Source of the DNA: Brucella sp. BE17
GTDB taxonomy: Bacteria > Pseudomonadota > Alphaproteobacteria > Rhizobiales > Rhizobiaceae
NCBI RefSeq assembly: GCF_039545455.1
Contig: NZ_CP154467.1
Span: 1,364,001 to 1,428,000 of the forward strand
Reading direction: 5' to 3'
Length of the DNA stretch: 64,000 nucleotides
Of this stretch, positions 52,471 through 62,238 are shown in pieces. Position 1 is the first letter of the stretch; every line of letters begins with the position of its first letter. The notes beneath the pieces were generated by a model, which was not told the origin of the DNA, searched no databases, and saw only the letters and a program-made list of their open reading frames with translations. Position numbers and translations under genes: made by a program.

Positions 52471-54059
52471 TGTTGTTTTCCCTTATTGCGCATGATGGCA
52501 CGCATGATGTTCTCCTGTGTCGCTTCTTCACCCGACACTTCGCCCACGAAAGCGCCTTCATGCATGACGACGATGCGGTCGCAGATGCCTATCAGTTCTG
52601 GCATTTCCGAGGAAATGACCACCACGCCCTTGCCGCTTTCCGCCAGTGAATTGATGATTGTATAGATGTCGTATTTCGCCCCCACGTCGATGCCGCGGGT
52701 AGGCTCGTCGAGGATCAGCACGTCCGGCTCGGTAAAAAGCCATTTCGACAGCACGACCTTTTGCTGGTTGCCGCCCGAAAGCGTACCCGCTTCCTGATAA
52801 ACGTTATGGCAGCGGATGCTCATCTGCTCGCGATAGGAATTGGCGACCTTCATTTCACGGATATTGTCGATAATGCCTTTGGGGCTGATGCCGGGAAGAT
52901 GCGCCAGCGAAATATTGCGCGAGATATTATCACCAAGAACCAGGCCCAGCTTCTTACGGTCCTCCGTGACATAGGCAAGCCCCGAAGCGATGGCGCGCGC
53001 AACCGTGGAAATATCCGCCGCCTTGTCATTAATTTTCGCAGTACCGGTAATTTTGGTGCCCCAAGAATGCCCAAAAAGGCTCATGGCGAACTCGGTCCTC
53101 CCCGCTCCCATAAGACCTGCAATGCCGACGATCTCACCAGCCCTGGCCTTAAACGACACATTCTTGACTGCATGGCGTTCGGGATGCAGTGGATGATAGA
53201 CTGACCAGTCCTCGACCTCAAAAATCACATCACCGATCTTTGGGTCGCGTTTCGGGAAACGGCTTTCCAGATCGCGGTCGACCATCTTGCGGATGATATC
53301 GTCTTCTTCGACTTCGCCCTCATGGCAATCAAGCGTCGCAACTGTACGCCCATCGCGCAGCACGGTTATCTTGTCGGCCACTTCGCGAATTTCATTGAGC
53401 TTGTGCGAAATAAGGATCGAAGTGATCCCCTGCGCACGGAATTCCTTAAGCAGTGCCAGAAGAGCTGCGCTATCGGTTTCATTAAGGCTTGCGGTCGGCT
53501 CGTCCAGGATCAGAAGCCGGACACGCTTGGACAGCGCCTTGGCGATCTCGACGAGCTGTTGTTTGCCGATACCGATATCGGTTACCAGCGTATCGGGGAA
53601 TTCGTTCAGTCCGACCTTTGCAAGCAGTGCCTTCGTGCGTTGATAGACTTCGCCACGGTCTATAACGCCATAGGTGCCGGGCGGATTAACCAGAAAGATG
53701 TTCTCGGCAATCGACATCAGAGGCACAAGTGCCAGTTCCTGATGGATGATGACGATGCCCTGCGCCTCAGAATCGTTGATGTCGCGAAACTGCCGCTCTT
53801 CCCCGTCGAAGAAGATCGATCCCTCATAGCTTCCATGGGGGTAAACACCCGACAGCACCTTCATAAGCGTCGATTTACCGGCACCGTTCTCACCGACAAA
53901 GGCGTGAATCTCTCCCGGCATCACCGTGAAATTCACATCGCTCAGCGCTTTCACGACACCAAAGGATTTGCTGATCCCACGCATTTCGAGAATGGGCCTC
54001 CGGCTGTTCTCCGGCAGGCCGTCTCGATCCGCAATCGGAACAGGATTGGCTAAACTCAT
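52467..54059 (-). CDS. gguA: Multiple-sugar ABC transporter ATPase GguA
   Basis: About 530 residues from MSLANPVPI (54059), with GGGAG 6 bases upstream. Two ABC domains. The first has Walker [11 protein letters not shown] and Walker [12 protein letters not shown]; the second is degenerate at Walker A but keeps [14 protein letters not shown] and [15 protein letters not shown]. This is the MmsA/XylG/GguA layout. It follows chvE after a 188-base gap with two hairpins. Confidence 0.93.
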   Translation of the reverse strand: MSLANPVPIADRDGLPENSRRPILEMRGISKSFGVVKALSDVNFTVMPGEIHAFVGENGAGKSTLMKVLSGVYPHGSYEGSIFFDGEERQFRDINDSEAQGIVIIHQELALVPLMSIAENIFLVNPPGTYGVIDRGEVYQRTKALLAKVGLNEFPDTLVTDIGIGKQQLVEIAKALSKRVRLLILDEPTASLNETDSAALLALLKEFRAQGITSILISHKLNEIREVADKITVLRDGRTVATLDCHEGEVEEDDIIRKMVDRDLESRFPKRDPKIGDVIFEVEDWSVYHPLHPERHAVKNVSFKARAGEIVGIAGLMGAGRTEFAMSLFGHSWGTKITGTAKINDKAADISTVARAIASGLAYVTEDRKKLGLVLGDNISRNISLAHLPGISPKGIIDNIREMKVANSYREQMSIRCHNVYQEAGTLSGGNQQKVVLSKWLFTEPDVLILDEPTRGIDVGAKYDIYTIINSLAESGKGVVVISSEMPELIGICDRIVVMHEGAFVGEVSGEEATQENIMRAIMRNKGKQQ

Positions 54060-54128
54060 CACTCGCTCCCGTGACAATTCCGCGATGCCAACACTTCAAA
54101 AGACAACGCTGTCAATTTCCATACCTTC

Positions 54129-54166
54129 CCCGGTCGAAGACCGGGTTCGGGGCCAGTTTCTGGCCC
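54129..54166 (-). terminator. Twin hairpins between chvE and gguA
   Basis: CCCGGTC-GAA-GACCGGG (54129-54145) and GGGCCAG-TTT-CTGGCCC (54150-54166). Both are perfect 7-bp stems in the 188-base gap, 80 bases after the chvE stop. No T-run, so attenuation or mRNA protection is likely. Confidence 0.65.
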
Positions 54167-54247
54167 AAATTAAAGGCAATGGCATGCAGAAAATCATCCG
54201 GGCACAGGACGCATCATACGCCCGACCCACGCCCGGATTGGCTGAAA

Positions 54248-55312
54248 TTACTGGATTTCGCTTTCCTTGTAGTAACCACTATCGACCAGAACTTCCTTCC
54301 AGTTCGACTTGTCGACGATGACCGGCTTCAACAGATAAGACGGCACCACCTTGACGCCATTGTCATAGGTCTTGGTGTCGTTGACTTTCGGTTCCTTGCC
54401 GGTCATCAGCGCGTCGACCATGTCGACGGTGACTTTGGCAAGTTCACGGGTATCCTTGAAGATGGTTGCGGTCTGTTCGCCAGCCAGGATCGACTTGACG
54501 GACGGCACTTCCGCATCCTGACCGGAAACGGCCGGCATTGGCATGTCGCCGCTGCCATAGCCAACGCCCTTCAGCGAAGAGAGAATGCCGATGGAGATGC
54601 CGTCATAAGGCGACAGAACGCCATCGAGCCTCTTGTCGGAATAATAGGCGGAGAGGATCGAATCCATGCGCGCCTGCGCGGTTGCACCATCCCAACGAAG
54701 CGTTGCGACCTTGTCCATGCCGGTCTGGCCGCTGGCGACGACCACCTTGCCGCTGTCTATATAGGGCTGGAGCACCGACATCGCGCCATTATAGAAGAAA
54801 TAGGCGTTGTTATCGTCGGGCGAGCCGCCGAACAGTTCGATGTTGAACGGGCCTTCCTTGTTTTTCAGATCAAGCGCCGTTTCAATCGACTGCGCCTGCA
54901 ACACGCCGACCTGAAAATTGTCGAAAGTCGCATAATAGGAAACATTCGGCGTATCGCGGATCAGGCGGTCATAGGCAATGACCTTGATGCCTTCCTCATT
55001 GGCTTTTGCCAGAACGTCAGAAAGCGTGGTGCCGTCGATAGAGGCCACGACCAGAACCTTGGCACCCTTGGTGACCATGTTTTCGATCTGCGCCAACTGA
55101 TTGGGCACATCGTCCTCGGCATATTGCAGATCGGTCTTGTAACCGCGCTCCTGCAACACCTTGACCATGTTGTCGCCATCGGCAATCCAACGTGCCGAGG
55201 ATTTTGTCGGCATCGCCACGCCGACCAGACCTTTTTCCTGCGCCTGTGCAAGGCCGGTAAAGGCGAAGGCCGCCATGGCGACAGCCAGCGTTAATGATTT
55301 TATGCCTGCCAT
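54248..55312 (-). CDS. chvE: Monosaccharide-binding periplasmic protein ChvE
   Basis: 354 residues from MAGIKSLTL (55312), with GGGAG 7 bases upstream. Signal peptide ends near AQAQ. The mature protein starts [21 protein letters not shown], and the hinge and ligand segments [21 protein letters not shown] and [15 protein letters not shown] are those of ChvE/MmsE. In Agrobacterium ChvE binds several aldoses and also signals to VirA. First gene of chvE-gguA-gguB. Confidence 0.94.
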   Translation of the reverse strand: MAGIKSLTLAVAMAAFAFTGLAQAQEKGLVGVAMPTKSSARWIADGDNMVKVLQERGYKTDLQYAEDDVPNQLAQIENMVTKGAKVLVVASIDGTTLSDVLAKANEEGIKVIAYDRLIRDTPNVSYYATFDNFQVGVLQAQSIETALDLKNKEGPFNIELFGGSPDDNNAYFFYNGAMSVLQPYIDSGKVVVASGQTGMDKVATLRWDGATAQARMDSILSAYYSDKRLDGVLSPYDGISIGILSSLKGVGYGSGDMPMPAVSGQDAEVPSVKSILAGEQTATIFKDTRELAKVTVDMVDALMTGKEPKVNDTKTYDNGVKVVPSYLLKPVIVDKSNWKEVLVDSGYYKESEIQ

Positions 55313-55407
55313 TGTATCACTCCCAAATTGCGCGGGTTGTTCGCCCATCGCTCTCCAATATTTCCGCCCCCGCCGTCATGGCCCTGCGGAATTCCTCCAA
55401 GCGGACC

Positions 55408-55504
55408 TTAGAGCGCTATGCGTCGTTTTCGGCGCATAGCGCTCTAAGTATTTTATCTACGCATCGTGCTTTCCAAAAAGCGTAACCGATTTTTAGGCCG
55501 ATGC
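55408..55504. repeat. Two palindromes between dgoA and chvE
   Basis: TTAGAGCGCTATGCG (55408-55422) with its exact reverse complement at 55433-55447, loop of 10: a perfect 15-bp stem. Then GCATCG (55461-55466) with CGATGC (55499-55504). The second resembles other dispersed intergenic repeats. Together they may end dgoA transcription and insulate chvE. Confidence 0.65.
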
Positions 55505-55505
55505 T

Positions 55506-56138
55506 CTAGCCCGCAATCCTGTCCCACGCGTCAACGGAGCGTTTCGCCCGCTCACGCACTTCGGCTGCACTAAATCCTGCCTTGTAAAGGCTGGAACCCA
55601 ACCCAAAGCAGCTCACGCCCGCATCGCGATAGGTTTTAAAACCAGCTTCCGACACACCGCCCACAGCACCCAGCGGCACATCCTTGGGAAGCACAGCACT
55701 CATTGCCTTGATACCATCAGCCCCGAGCACGCTTGCCGGAAAGAACTTGAGCGCCGATGCACCCGCACGGATGGCCGTAAAGGCTTCCGTCGGCGTCAAC
55801 ACGCCAGGCATCGTCACCATACCGTGCGTGGCCGCGCGGCTTATGACATCCGGTTCGACATTGGGGCTGACCAGAAGTCTGCCGCCGACATCATTAAGCC
55901 GCTCCACATCCTTGACGTTCAAAACCGTACCGGCACCAATCAGCACATTATCGGGCGAAAGCTTGACCGCCTGCTCAATCGACACAAACGGATCAGGCGA
56001 ATTAAGCGGTATTTCGATAGCCTCGAAACCCGTCTCGATCAACGCGCCAACAATTGCTCGTACTTCTTGCGGACGGATACCGCGCAGGATCGCCACCAGC
56101 GGATAGCGCAGTTTTGGCCATGCGATTTGATCGCTCAT
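55506..56138 (-). CDS. dgoA: 2-dehydro-3-deoxy-6-phosphogalactonate aldolase
   Basis: 210 residues of the KDPG/KDPGal aldolase family. Catalytic Glu in VAILRGIRPQEV region, Schiff-base Lys in ALKFFPASVLGADGIKAM near residue 130, and GAVGGVSEAGFKTYRDAGVSCFGLGSSLY. The FGLGSSLY ending favours the phosphogalactonate type. It splits KDPGal to pyruvate and glyceraldehyde-3-phosphate. The start overlaps dgoK by 4 bases. Last gene of the sugar-acid operon. Confidence 0.9.
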   Translation of the reverse strand: MSDQIAWPKLRYPLVAILRGIRPQEVRAIVGALIETGFEAIEIPLNSPDPFVSIEQAVKLSPDNVLIGAGTVLNVKDVERLNDVGGRLLVSPNVEPDVISRAATHGMVTMPGVLTPTEAFTAIRAGASALKFFPASVLGADGIKAMSAVLPKDVPLGAVGGVSEAGFKTYRDAGVSCFGLGSSLYKAGFSAAEVRERAKRSVDAWDRIAG

Positions 56139-57061
56139 GATGCACCTCGCGCGAAGGCATATTTCGCGGCCATGAACAATCCGTCCCGCACCAGTTCGTC
56201 GGCTTGAATGCGTGTCACCTTGAGACCTGCAATCTCAAGGGCGCTCGCATAGAGCGCACCCATGACATCATCGGACAGGAGCAGCATTTCTTGCGGCGCG
56301 CCAAAGAGTTTTCGCCCGCCTGCCACTTCCAGCCCGATCAACAGACCAGAGAGACGCGCGAGCTGATCGTCCGGTGTAAAATCATGCACCAGCCAGCCAG
56401 CCCGCACGCCAAACAGCGCATTGGCAATCAGCTCCGGCGCCTCAAGAGAAGTTTTGACGCCAGCGCTAAAAGCAGCACTTTTCGGGTCGACCGCACTTGC
56501 GCCTTCCAGCGCACCGGAAAGAACCGACTTGTCTTTCAAGAGCGCAAACAATTCGCCGGTCATGAAGGAGCGGTAATCGTGGAGCTTTCCATCGGCAAGC
56601 CACACCCATTTGGCGTGCGTTCCGGGCATCACGACAACTGCATCGCGCGTGCCGCGATGTACCAGCCCCAGAAGCTTGGTTTCCTCGCCGCGCATCACGT
56701 CGGGCGCATTTTTATCCGTCCGCGCCACGCCGGGTAACATGATAACATGACGACGTGCAGGCACAGGCCTCGCCGCACCGACAATGCCTTCCAATCCCGC
56801 TGGCAGGTTCATATAGGGCGCTTCGATCCAGCCGGTGCGCGATCCTGCCATGCCGCAAATCACCACCGGCAAATTGTCCTTTGCACCAACGACTGCCAGA
56901 TGCCGCTCCAGAACCGTCTCGAAACCGGCTTCCCTTGCATGGATGAGCCCGTCATCGCCGCGACTTTCGCCCAGCACATGACCGTCCGCATCCAGCAACC
57001 AGAGGCGGAACCGGGTCGTACCCCAGTCCGCGACGGCCGCAAATGGCACGTGAGATGCCAT
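56135..57061 (-). CDS. dgoK: 2-dehydro-3-deoxygalactonokinase
   Basis: 308 residues, DgoK family of the actin-like kinases. AVADWGTTRFRLWLLDADG is the N-terminal phosphate 1 motif; ICGMAGSRTGWIEAPYM, VMPGTHAKWVWL and FMTGELFALL follow. It phosphorylates 2-keto-3-deoxygalactonate for DgoA. The TGATG overlap with the dehydratase stop shows coupling. Confidence 0.92.
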   Translation of the reverse strand: MASHVPFAAVADWGTTRFRLWLLDADGHVLGESRGDDGLIHAREAGFETVLERHLAVVGAKDNLPVVICGMAGSRTGWIEAPYMNLPAGLEGIVGAARPVPARRHVIMLPGVARTDKNAPDVMRGEETKLLGLVHRGTRDAVVVMPGTHAKWVWLADGKLHDYRSFMTGELFALLKDKSVLSGALEGASAVDPKSAAFSAGVKTSLEAPELIANALFGVRAGWLVHDFTPDDQLARLSGLLIGLEVAGGRKLFGAPQEMLLLSDDVMGALYASALEIAGLKVTRIQADELVRDGLFMAAKYAFARGAS

Positions 57062-58866
57062 CAGTGGTTATCCCGCGGCAGGCCGCGCGTATGCGCAATA
57101 TCTTGATATTTGACCGCATTTTCCAGCACCGCACCCGATTCCATCTGGCCCACGACTGCACGCTGTATTTCCTGCCAAGGCGTCTGGCTCTCGGGATATT
57201 TGAACCCGCCTGAAGCCTCCAGTGCCTTGCGGCGCTCGCTGAGTTCTTCATCCGAAATCAGGATATCCGCCGTACCCCGCCCGATATCGATGCGCACGCG
57301 GTCCCCGGTTTTGAGGATCGCCAGCCCACCGCCAGCAGCCGCCTCAGGTGAGGCATTGAGGATCGAGGGCGAACCAGACGTGCCTGATTGGCGACCATCA
57401 CCGATGCAGGGCAGCGAGTTGATGCCCTTTTTCAAAAGATAATCGGGCGCGCGCATATTGACCACTTCCGCCGCCCCTGGATAACCGATAGGACCCGCGC
57501 CACGCATGAACAAAACCGTATGTTCGTCGATTTCCAGCGACGGATCGTCGATGCGGTGATGATAATCTTCCGGCCCGTCGAAAACGACAGCCTTACCCTC
57601 AAAGGCATTTGGGTCTTTTTCGTCAGAGAGATACCGGTTGCGAAATTCCTCCGAAATGACGCTCAGTTTCATGATCGCAGACGAGAAAAGATTGCCGCGA
57701 AGCACGCGGAAACCCGCATGTTTCTTCATCGGCTCATCATATGTCTTGATGACATTGCTGTCCTCGATGGTAGCACCCTTGCAGTTTTCGCCAATCGACT
57801 TGCCGTTGACGGTAATGGCATCCTCGTGGATAAGCCCCTGCCCCATCAGCTGGTTGACAACCGCTGGCACGCCACCTGCGTGATAATAGTCTTCGCCAAG
57901 ATATTCGCCTGCTGGCTGGAGATTGACCAGAAGCGGGATTTCCTCACCATATTTCTGCCAGTCATCCACAGTCAGTTCAACGCCCACGTGACGCGCAAGC
58001 GCATTCAGATGGATCGGCGCATTGGTCGAACCGCCAATTGCCGAATTGACCCGGATCGCGTTGATAAAGGCTTCCTTCGTCAGGATATCGGAGGGTTTTA
58101 AATCCTCATAGACCATTTCGACAATCCGCTTGCCGGTGAGATAGGAAGTCTCCTGACGGTCGCGATAGGGTGCTGGAATGGCCGCAGAACCCGGCAATTG
58201 CATACCAAGTGCTTCGGCCAGGGAATTCATCGTTGATGCTGTACCCATCGTGTTGCAATAACCGGTCGATGGTGCGGACGATGCGACCAGTTTTATAAAG
58301 CCCGCGTAATCGATCTCACCCTTGGCAAGCAGCTCGCGCGCCTTCCAGACGATAGTGCCGGATCCCGTGCGCTCGCCCCTAAACCAGCCATTGAGCATCG
58401 GCCCGACCGAGAGCGCTATGGCGGGAATATTGACGGTTGCCGCCGCCATAAGACATGCGGGCGTGGTCTTGTCGCAACCGATCGTCAACACCACACCGTC
58501 AAGCGGATAGCCGTAAAGCACTTCGACAAGACCAAGATAGGCAAGGTTGCGGTCAAGTCCGGCGGTCGGGCGCTTGCCGGTTTCCTGAATGGGGTGCACC
58601 GGAAACTCGATCACGATGCCGCCTGCTTCGCGCACACCTTCACGCACACGGTTGGCAAGTTCAAGATGGTGGCGGTTGCAAGGCGAAAGATCGGAGCCAG
58701 TCTGCGCGATGCCGATGATCGGACGCCCCGATTGAAGCTCTTCCTGACTAAGACCATAATTCATATAGCGCTCAAGATAGAGGGCCGTCATATCGACATT
58801 GTCGGGATTGTCGAACCAGGCGCGCGAACGAAATTTTTGCGTCTTCGGAGCTACGGGCTTATTCAT
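57061..58866 (-). CDS. IlvD/Edd-family sugar-acid dehydratase (galactonate/arabonate type)
   Basis: About 601 residues from [10 protein letters not shown] (58866), with AGGA 8 bases upstream. Fe-S cysteines are in [35 protein letters not shown] and [34 protein letters not shown] is typical of sugar-acid dehydratases (L-arabonate, D-xylonate, D-galactonate) rather than of IlvD. With a sugar dehydrogenase, DgoK and DgoA beside it, it likely dehydrates galactonate, perhaps also arabonate or fuconate. Confidence 0.9.
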   Translation of the reverse strand: MNKPVAPKTQKFRSRAWFDNPDNVDMTALYLERYMNYGLSQEELQSGRPIIGIAQTGSDLSPCNRHHLELANRVREGVREAGGIVIEFPVHPIQETGKRPTAGLDRNLAYLGLVEVLYGYPLDGVVLTIGCDKTTPACLMAAATVNIPAIALSVGPMLNGWFRGERTGSGTIVWKARELLAKGEIDYAGFIKLVASSAPSTGYCNTMGTASTMNSLAEALGMQLPGSAAIPAPYRDRQETSYLTGKRIVEMVYEDLKPSDILTKEAFINAIRVNSAIGGSTNAPIHLNALARHVGVELTVDDWQKYGEEIPLLVNLQPAGEYLGEDYYHAGGVPAVVNQLMGQGLIHEDAITVNGKSIGENCKGATIEDSNVIKTYDEPMKKHAGFRVLRGNLFSSAIMKLSVISEEFRNRYLSDEKDPNAFEGKAVVFDGPEDYHHRIDDPSLEIDEHTVLFMRGAGPIGYPGAAEVVNMRAPDYLLKKGINSLPCIGDGRQSGTSGSPSILNASPEAAAGGGLAILKTGDRVRIDIGRGTADILISDEELSERRKALEASGGFKYPESQTPWQEIQRAVVGQMESGAVLENAVKYQDIAHTRGLPRDNH

Positions 58867-58911
58867 TTCACTGTCCTGTTTGGGTAGCAAGCCATTCACC
58901 GGCTCCATTTC

Positions 58912-59847
58912 CTAATCTTCAAACGCTTCGACTACATGGCGCTGTCCCAGCAGAAAAGCATCCGCCACATGGGTCAGTGGCGCCAGATCAACATCGCTTC
59001 GCCCTTCGGCTACAAGTTTGACGAAGTGCTGGTATAGACGACGATATTCACGGTCCGGCTCCGCCATTGTCTCGGTTCCCGCAATGCTCAACCGGCTACC
59101 GCCATGGCTGAGCAGAACCGTTCCCTTATCGGTCTCGACACGAATATCCCATGTCTGAGGGCCAGTCTGACGCCAGTCGAGCTCAAACGACACCGGCACC
59201 CCGTCTTCCGTCTCAAATGCCAGGTCGGCAGCGATAGGGGCAGCGCGGTTTGCAGGGAAATAAAGGTCTGATTTGGTGAGAAAAAACCGCTCCGGCAAGA
59301 TATGCGTGACGATAGAAAGCGCATTGATTCCCGGATCGAACACCCCAAGACCGCCCGGCTCCCAGATCCATTGCTGGCCCGGATGCCAATGACGCACATC
59401 CTCTTTCCACGAAACCGCAACGGACTTTAGTCTTGCCTGTTTCAAAAATTCCCGCGCCGGTTCCACCGCTGCGGCTTCCCGCGAATGCCACGTTGTATAC
59501 AGTGTTACGCCCTGTTTTTTGGCCAGCCGCTCAAGCGCCTGCACTTCCGAAATGGTGGAACCGGGCGGTTTTTCCAGCATGACATGTTTACGCGCTTGCA
59601 AAGCCGCATAGGCCTGCTGAAACCGCCCCTGTGGTGGGGTGCACAACGACACAGCATCGATGACCACATCGCTTGCAAGCAATTGATCGATATCGTGAAA
59701 AGACGGGAGACCGTCCAGTCCGGCATTGCGGCTGGCAATGGCTTTCAATTCAATTCCGTCTACGGCTTCAATCGACGGCAGATGCTGGTCACGCGCGATC
59801 TTGCCAAGACCAACAATGGCAAGAGCGATGTTGGATTGCGCCGTCAT
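58912..59847 (-). CDS. Sugar 1-dehydrogenase, Gfo/Idh/MocA family (galactose type)
   Basis: 311 residues. Rossmann motif LAIVGLGKIARDQHLPSIEA, then MLEKPPGSTISEVQALE (EKPPG in place of the usual EKPxA) and HPGQQWIWEPGGLGVFDPGINALS. This is close to the D-galactose 1-dehydrogenases of Rhizobium and Azospirillum, which also use L-arabinose. It begins two bases after gguC. It should turn galactose to galactonolactone. Confidence 0.88.
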   Translation of the reverse strand: MTAQSNIALAIVGLGKIARDQHLPSIEAVDGIELKAIASRNAGLDGLPSFHDIDQLLASDVVIDAVSLCTPPQGRFQQAYAALQARKHVMLEKPPGSTISEVQALERLAKKQGVTLYTTWHSREAAAVEPAREFLKQARLKSVAVSWKEDVRHWHPGQQWIWEPGGLGVFDPGINALSIVTHILPERFFLTKSDLYFPANRAAPIAADLAFETEDGVPVSFELDWRQTGPQTWDIRVETDKGTVLLSHGGSRLSIAGTETMAEPDREYRRLYQHFVKLVAEGRSDVDLAPLTHVADAFLLGQRHVVEAFED

Positions 59848-59849
59848 CT

Positions 59850-60842
59850 CTACAGCGCCTTCACAGCGATTTTTTCCGCAGACGCTTGTGCCAGCCGGTT
59901 GATCAGCGAGTAACGGAACGGCTTTGCGGAAATCTCGAACTGGTCACCCGCTTCAGTCTTCACATTTTCGGAGAAGGACAGAGTAGCTGTACCGAAGAAA
60001 TGCACATGAATATCGCCCGGACGCCGGAACAACGCATATTTGAAATGATGATGTTCGAGATTGGCAATCGTATGCGACATGTTCGCTTCGCCGGACAGGA
60101 ACGGCTTTTCAAAAATCACTTCGCCACCACGACGGATGCGTGAGATGCCTTCGACATGATCCGGCAATTCGCCGGTATAAAGTTCGACGCCAAGTGAGGC
60201 CTGTCGCAGCTTGGAATGGGCGAGCCAGAGATAATTCTGCTTTTCCGTCACATGATCGGAAAACTCGTTGGCGAGACAAAAGCCGAGCCGGTACGGCGTG
60301 CCATCCGGGCCGATCAGATAAATACCGGCCAGTTCCGGCTCCTCGCCGCCATCCTCTGCAAAGGAGGGTGAAACGAGTTCGCCGCCCGATGCGACCAGCG
60401 CCGAGCCGTCACCCTTATAAAACCATTCTGGCTGCACACCGCTCTCGCCGGGTTTCGGCTTCCCGCCCTCAACGCCCATCAAAAACATGCGCATGGAATC
60501 GGTCGGCTTTTCAGCAGCCTGAGCCGCCTTATGCATCTTATCGCGCCCATCGGCCGAACCCAGATGCGTGAGGCCGGTGCCTGCAACGATCAGATGTGCG
60601 GGATCTGTATGCGTGATCGGCAAACCGACGCGACCCTCCGCAAGGGCTGCATCGATATCGACGGCTTCGCCCAAGCCCGTGCGCTCGACCTGCTCGGCAA
60701 GACTGATTCTTGCCGAAATGGCTGCCCATGCCAACTCGTAGGTCGTCGTTACACCCTTGACGATGTGTGCCGCGCCCTCATCATCGCAGGCAGCCACAAG
60801 CATTTCTCCGCTGACATCGCGGAATTGGATCAGACGTAGCAT
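59850..60842 (-). CDS. gguC: GguC / AraD1-family fumarylacetoacetate hydrolase-like protein
   Basis: 330 residues from MLRLIQFRD (60842), with GGGAGG 5 bases upstream. The FAH-fold core contains GTGLTHLGSADGRDKMH and EPELAGIYLIGPDGTPYRLGFCLANEFSDHVTE with its metal-binding acid residues, then SLGVELYTGELP and HVHFFGTATLSF. GguC lies next to chvE-gguAB in Agrobacterium. It is thought to process 2-keto-3-deoxy sugar acids such as KD-arabonate; the exact reaction is not settled. First gene of the operon. Confidence 0.88.
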   Translation of the reverse strand: MLRLIQFRDVSGEMLVAACDDEGAAHIVKGVTTTYELAWAAISARISLAEQVERTGLGEAVDIDAALAEGRVGLPITHTDPAHLIVAGTGLTHLGSADGRDKMHKAAQAAEKPTDSMRMFLMGVEGGKPKPGESGVQPEWFYKGDGSALVASGGELVSPSFAEDGGEEPELAGIYLIGPDGTPYRLGFCLANEFSDHVTEKQNYLWLAHSKLRQASLGVELYTGELPDHVEGISRIRRGGEVIFEKPFLSGEANMSHTIANLEHHHFKYALFRRPGDIHVHFFGTATLSFSENVKTEAGDQFEISAKPFRYSLINRLAQASAEKIAVKAL

Positions 60843-61170
60843 TGAGCCTCCCATTTTCCGCAAAATCCATGCGGAGCATTCTTATAGCCGCGCGAAAACA
60901 CACGTTTGTTCTCGGCTGCCTATTTTCATTAATATGACTATTTTGCCAAGCATCATTTTGTCAAGCAAGGCGAACAGCCCATTCACTACGACCCGTCGAA
61001 AACGACCGTAGCGCCCATATTAAATATTTGATACTTCTATACAATTCGAAAAAATGCACGTTTGTCGCACCCTTGAATTTTGGGATGAAGACGAAATATG
61101 CTTGCCATAAAGTAATATTATATGCTTCATAAACGTGAAGGCCGGGAGGGCCTTTTTGGGAGGAAACATC
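60843..61170. promoter_or_regulatory. 328-base divergent control region between gguC and ytfQ
   Basis: Near-identical 13-mers ATTTTG(C/T)CAAGCA lie at 60940-60952 and 60955-60967, start to start 15 bases. CACGTTTGT occurs at about 60901 and 61053. A leader hairpin AAGGCC-GGGAG-GGCCTT with TTTTT lies at 61138-61157, just before the ytfQ ribosome site. No gene seen. Confidence 0.45.
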
Positions 61171-62130
61171 ATGAAATACCGTCTGACGGCCCTGACGGCC
61201 GCTCTCACGCTTACCCTGATTTCCAGCGCATCCGCCGCTTCGCTGACGGTTGGCTTTTCGCAGGTCGGCTCTGAATCGGGCTGGCGCGCCGCTGAAACCA
61301 GTATCACCCGGCAGGAAGCCGAAAAACGCGGTCATACGCTGAAATTTGCCGATGGGCAGCAAAAGCAGGAAAACCAGATCAAGGCCGTACGCGGCTTCAT
61401 CGCGCAGGGCGTCGATGCCATTCTGATCGCACCCGTGGTCGCAACCGGCTGGGATGCGGTTTTGAAAGAAGCTCAGGAAGCAGAAATTCCGGTTGTGCTG
61501 CTTGATCGTCAGATCGATGCGTCGGAAGAGCTTTATCTGACCGCCGTCACTTCGGATCAGGTCCATGAAGGCAAGGTTGCAGGCGACTGGCTGATCAAGG
61601 ATGTGGGCGATAAAGCCTGCAACGTGGTCGAATTGCAGGGTACAACCGGCTCGTCGCCAGCGATTAATCGCAAAAAGGGCTTTGAGGACGCGATCAAGGA
61701 CCACGACAACATCAAGATCACCCGCTCGCAGACCGGGGACTTCACCCGCACCAAGGGTAAGGAAGTCATGGAAAGCTTCATCAAGGCCGAAGGCGGCGGC
61801 AAGGAAATCTGCGCAGTCTATGCGCATAATGACGATATGGCCGTTGGTGCCATTCAGGCCATCAAGGAAGCGGGCCTCAAGCCCGGAACCGACATCAAAA
61901 TCGTGTCCATCGATGCGGTGCCGGATATTTTTCAGGCCATGGCGGATGGCGAGGCCAACGCTACGGTGGAACTGACGCCGAATATGGCCGGACCGGCATT
62001 CGACGCCATTGAGGCGTTCAAGGACAAGGAAACCGTTCCACCGAAGTGGATCCAGACGGAATCCAAGCTTTATACGCAAGCTGACGATCCCAAGGCCGTG
62101 TACGAAGCCAAAAAAGGCCTCGGTTACTGA
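61171..62130 (+). CDS. ytfQ: Galactofuranose-type ABC transporter binding protein, YtfQ-like
   Basis: 319 residues from MKYRLTALTA (61171), with GGGAGGA upstream. Signal peptide ends near SSASAA. The mature part starts SLTVGFSQVGSESGWRAAETS, and HTLKFADGQQKQENQIKAVRGFIAQGVDAI is the YtfQ mark. The hinge shows IPVVLLDRQIDA and IKIVSIDAVPDIFQAM. E. coli YtfQ binds furanose forms of galactose. First gene of ytfQ-ytfR-ytfT, divergent from the galactose-degradation operon. Confidence 0.92.
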   Translation: MKYRLTALTAALTLTLISSASAASLTVGFSQVGSESGWRAAETSITRQEAEKRGHTLKFADGQQKQENQIKAVRGFIAQGVDAILIAPVVATGWDAVLKEAQEAEIPVVLLDRQIDASEELYLTAVTSDQVHEGKVAGDWLIKDVGDKACNVVELQGTTGSSPAINRKKGFEDAIKDHDNIKITRSQTGDFTRTKGKEVMESFIKAEGGGKEICAVYAHNDDMAVGAIQAIKEAGLKPGTDIKIVSIDAVPDIFQAMADGEANATVELTPNMAGPAFDAIEAFKDKETVPPKWIQTESKLYTQADDPKAVYEAKKGLGY

Positions 62131-62162
62131 TCTGGGGGTTACTGATCTGGGGTTACTGATCT
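62122..62162. repeat. Three tandem copies of the ytfQ stop region
   Basis: GGTTACTGATCT occurs at 62122-62133, 62137-62148 and 62151-62162, with short G-runs between. The first copy encodes the last Gly-Tyr and the TGA stop of ytfQ, so the gene end has been locally duplicated, probably by slippage. Confidence 0.9.
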
Positions 62163-62167
62163 TCTTT

Positions 62168-62196
62168 CATCCGAGCTGCATAGTGCAGCCCGGATG
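62168..62196 (+). terminator. Intercistronic hairpin after ytfQ
   Basis: CATCCG-A-GCTGCA, loop TAG, TGCAGC-C-CGGATG (62168-62196): a 12-bp stem with one A/C mismatch, 38 bases after the stop. No T-run. Confidence 0.65.
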
Positions 62197-62238
62197 ATCC
62201 CAGCAAGTCATACTGACACTATTGAACCGGAGACTGCC

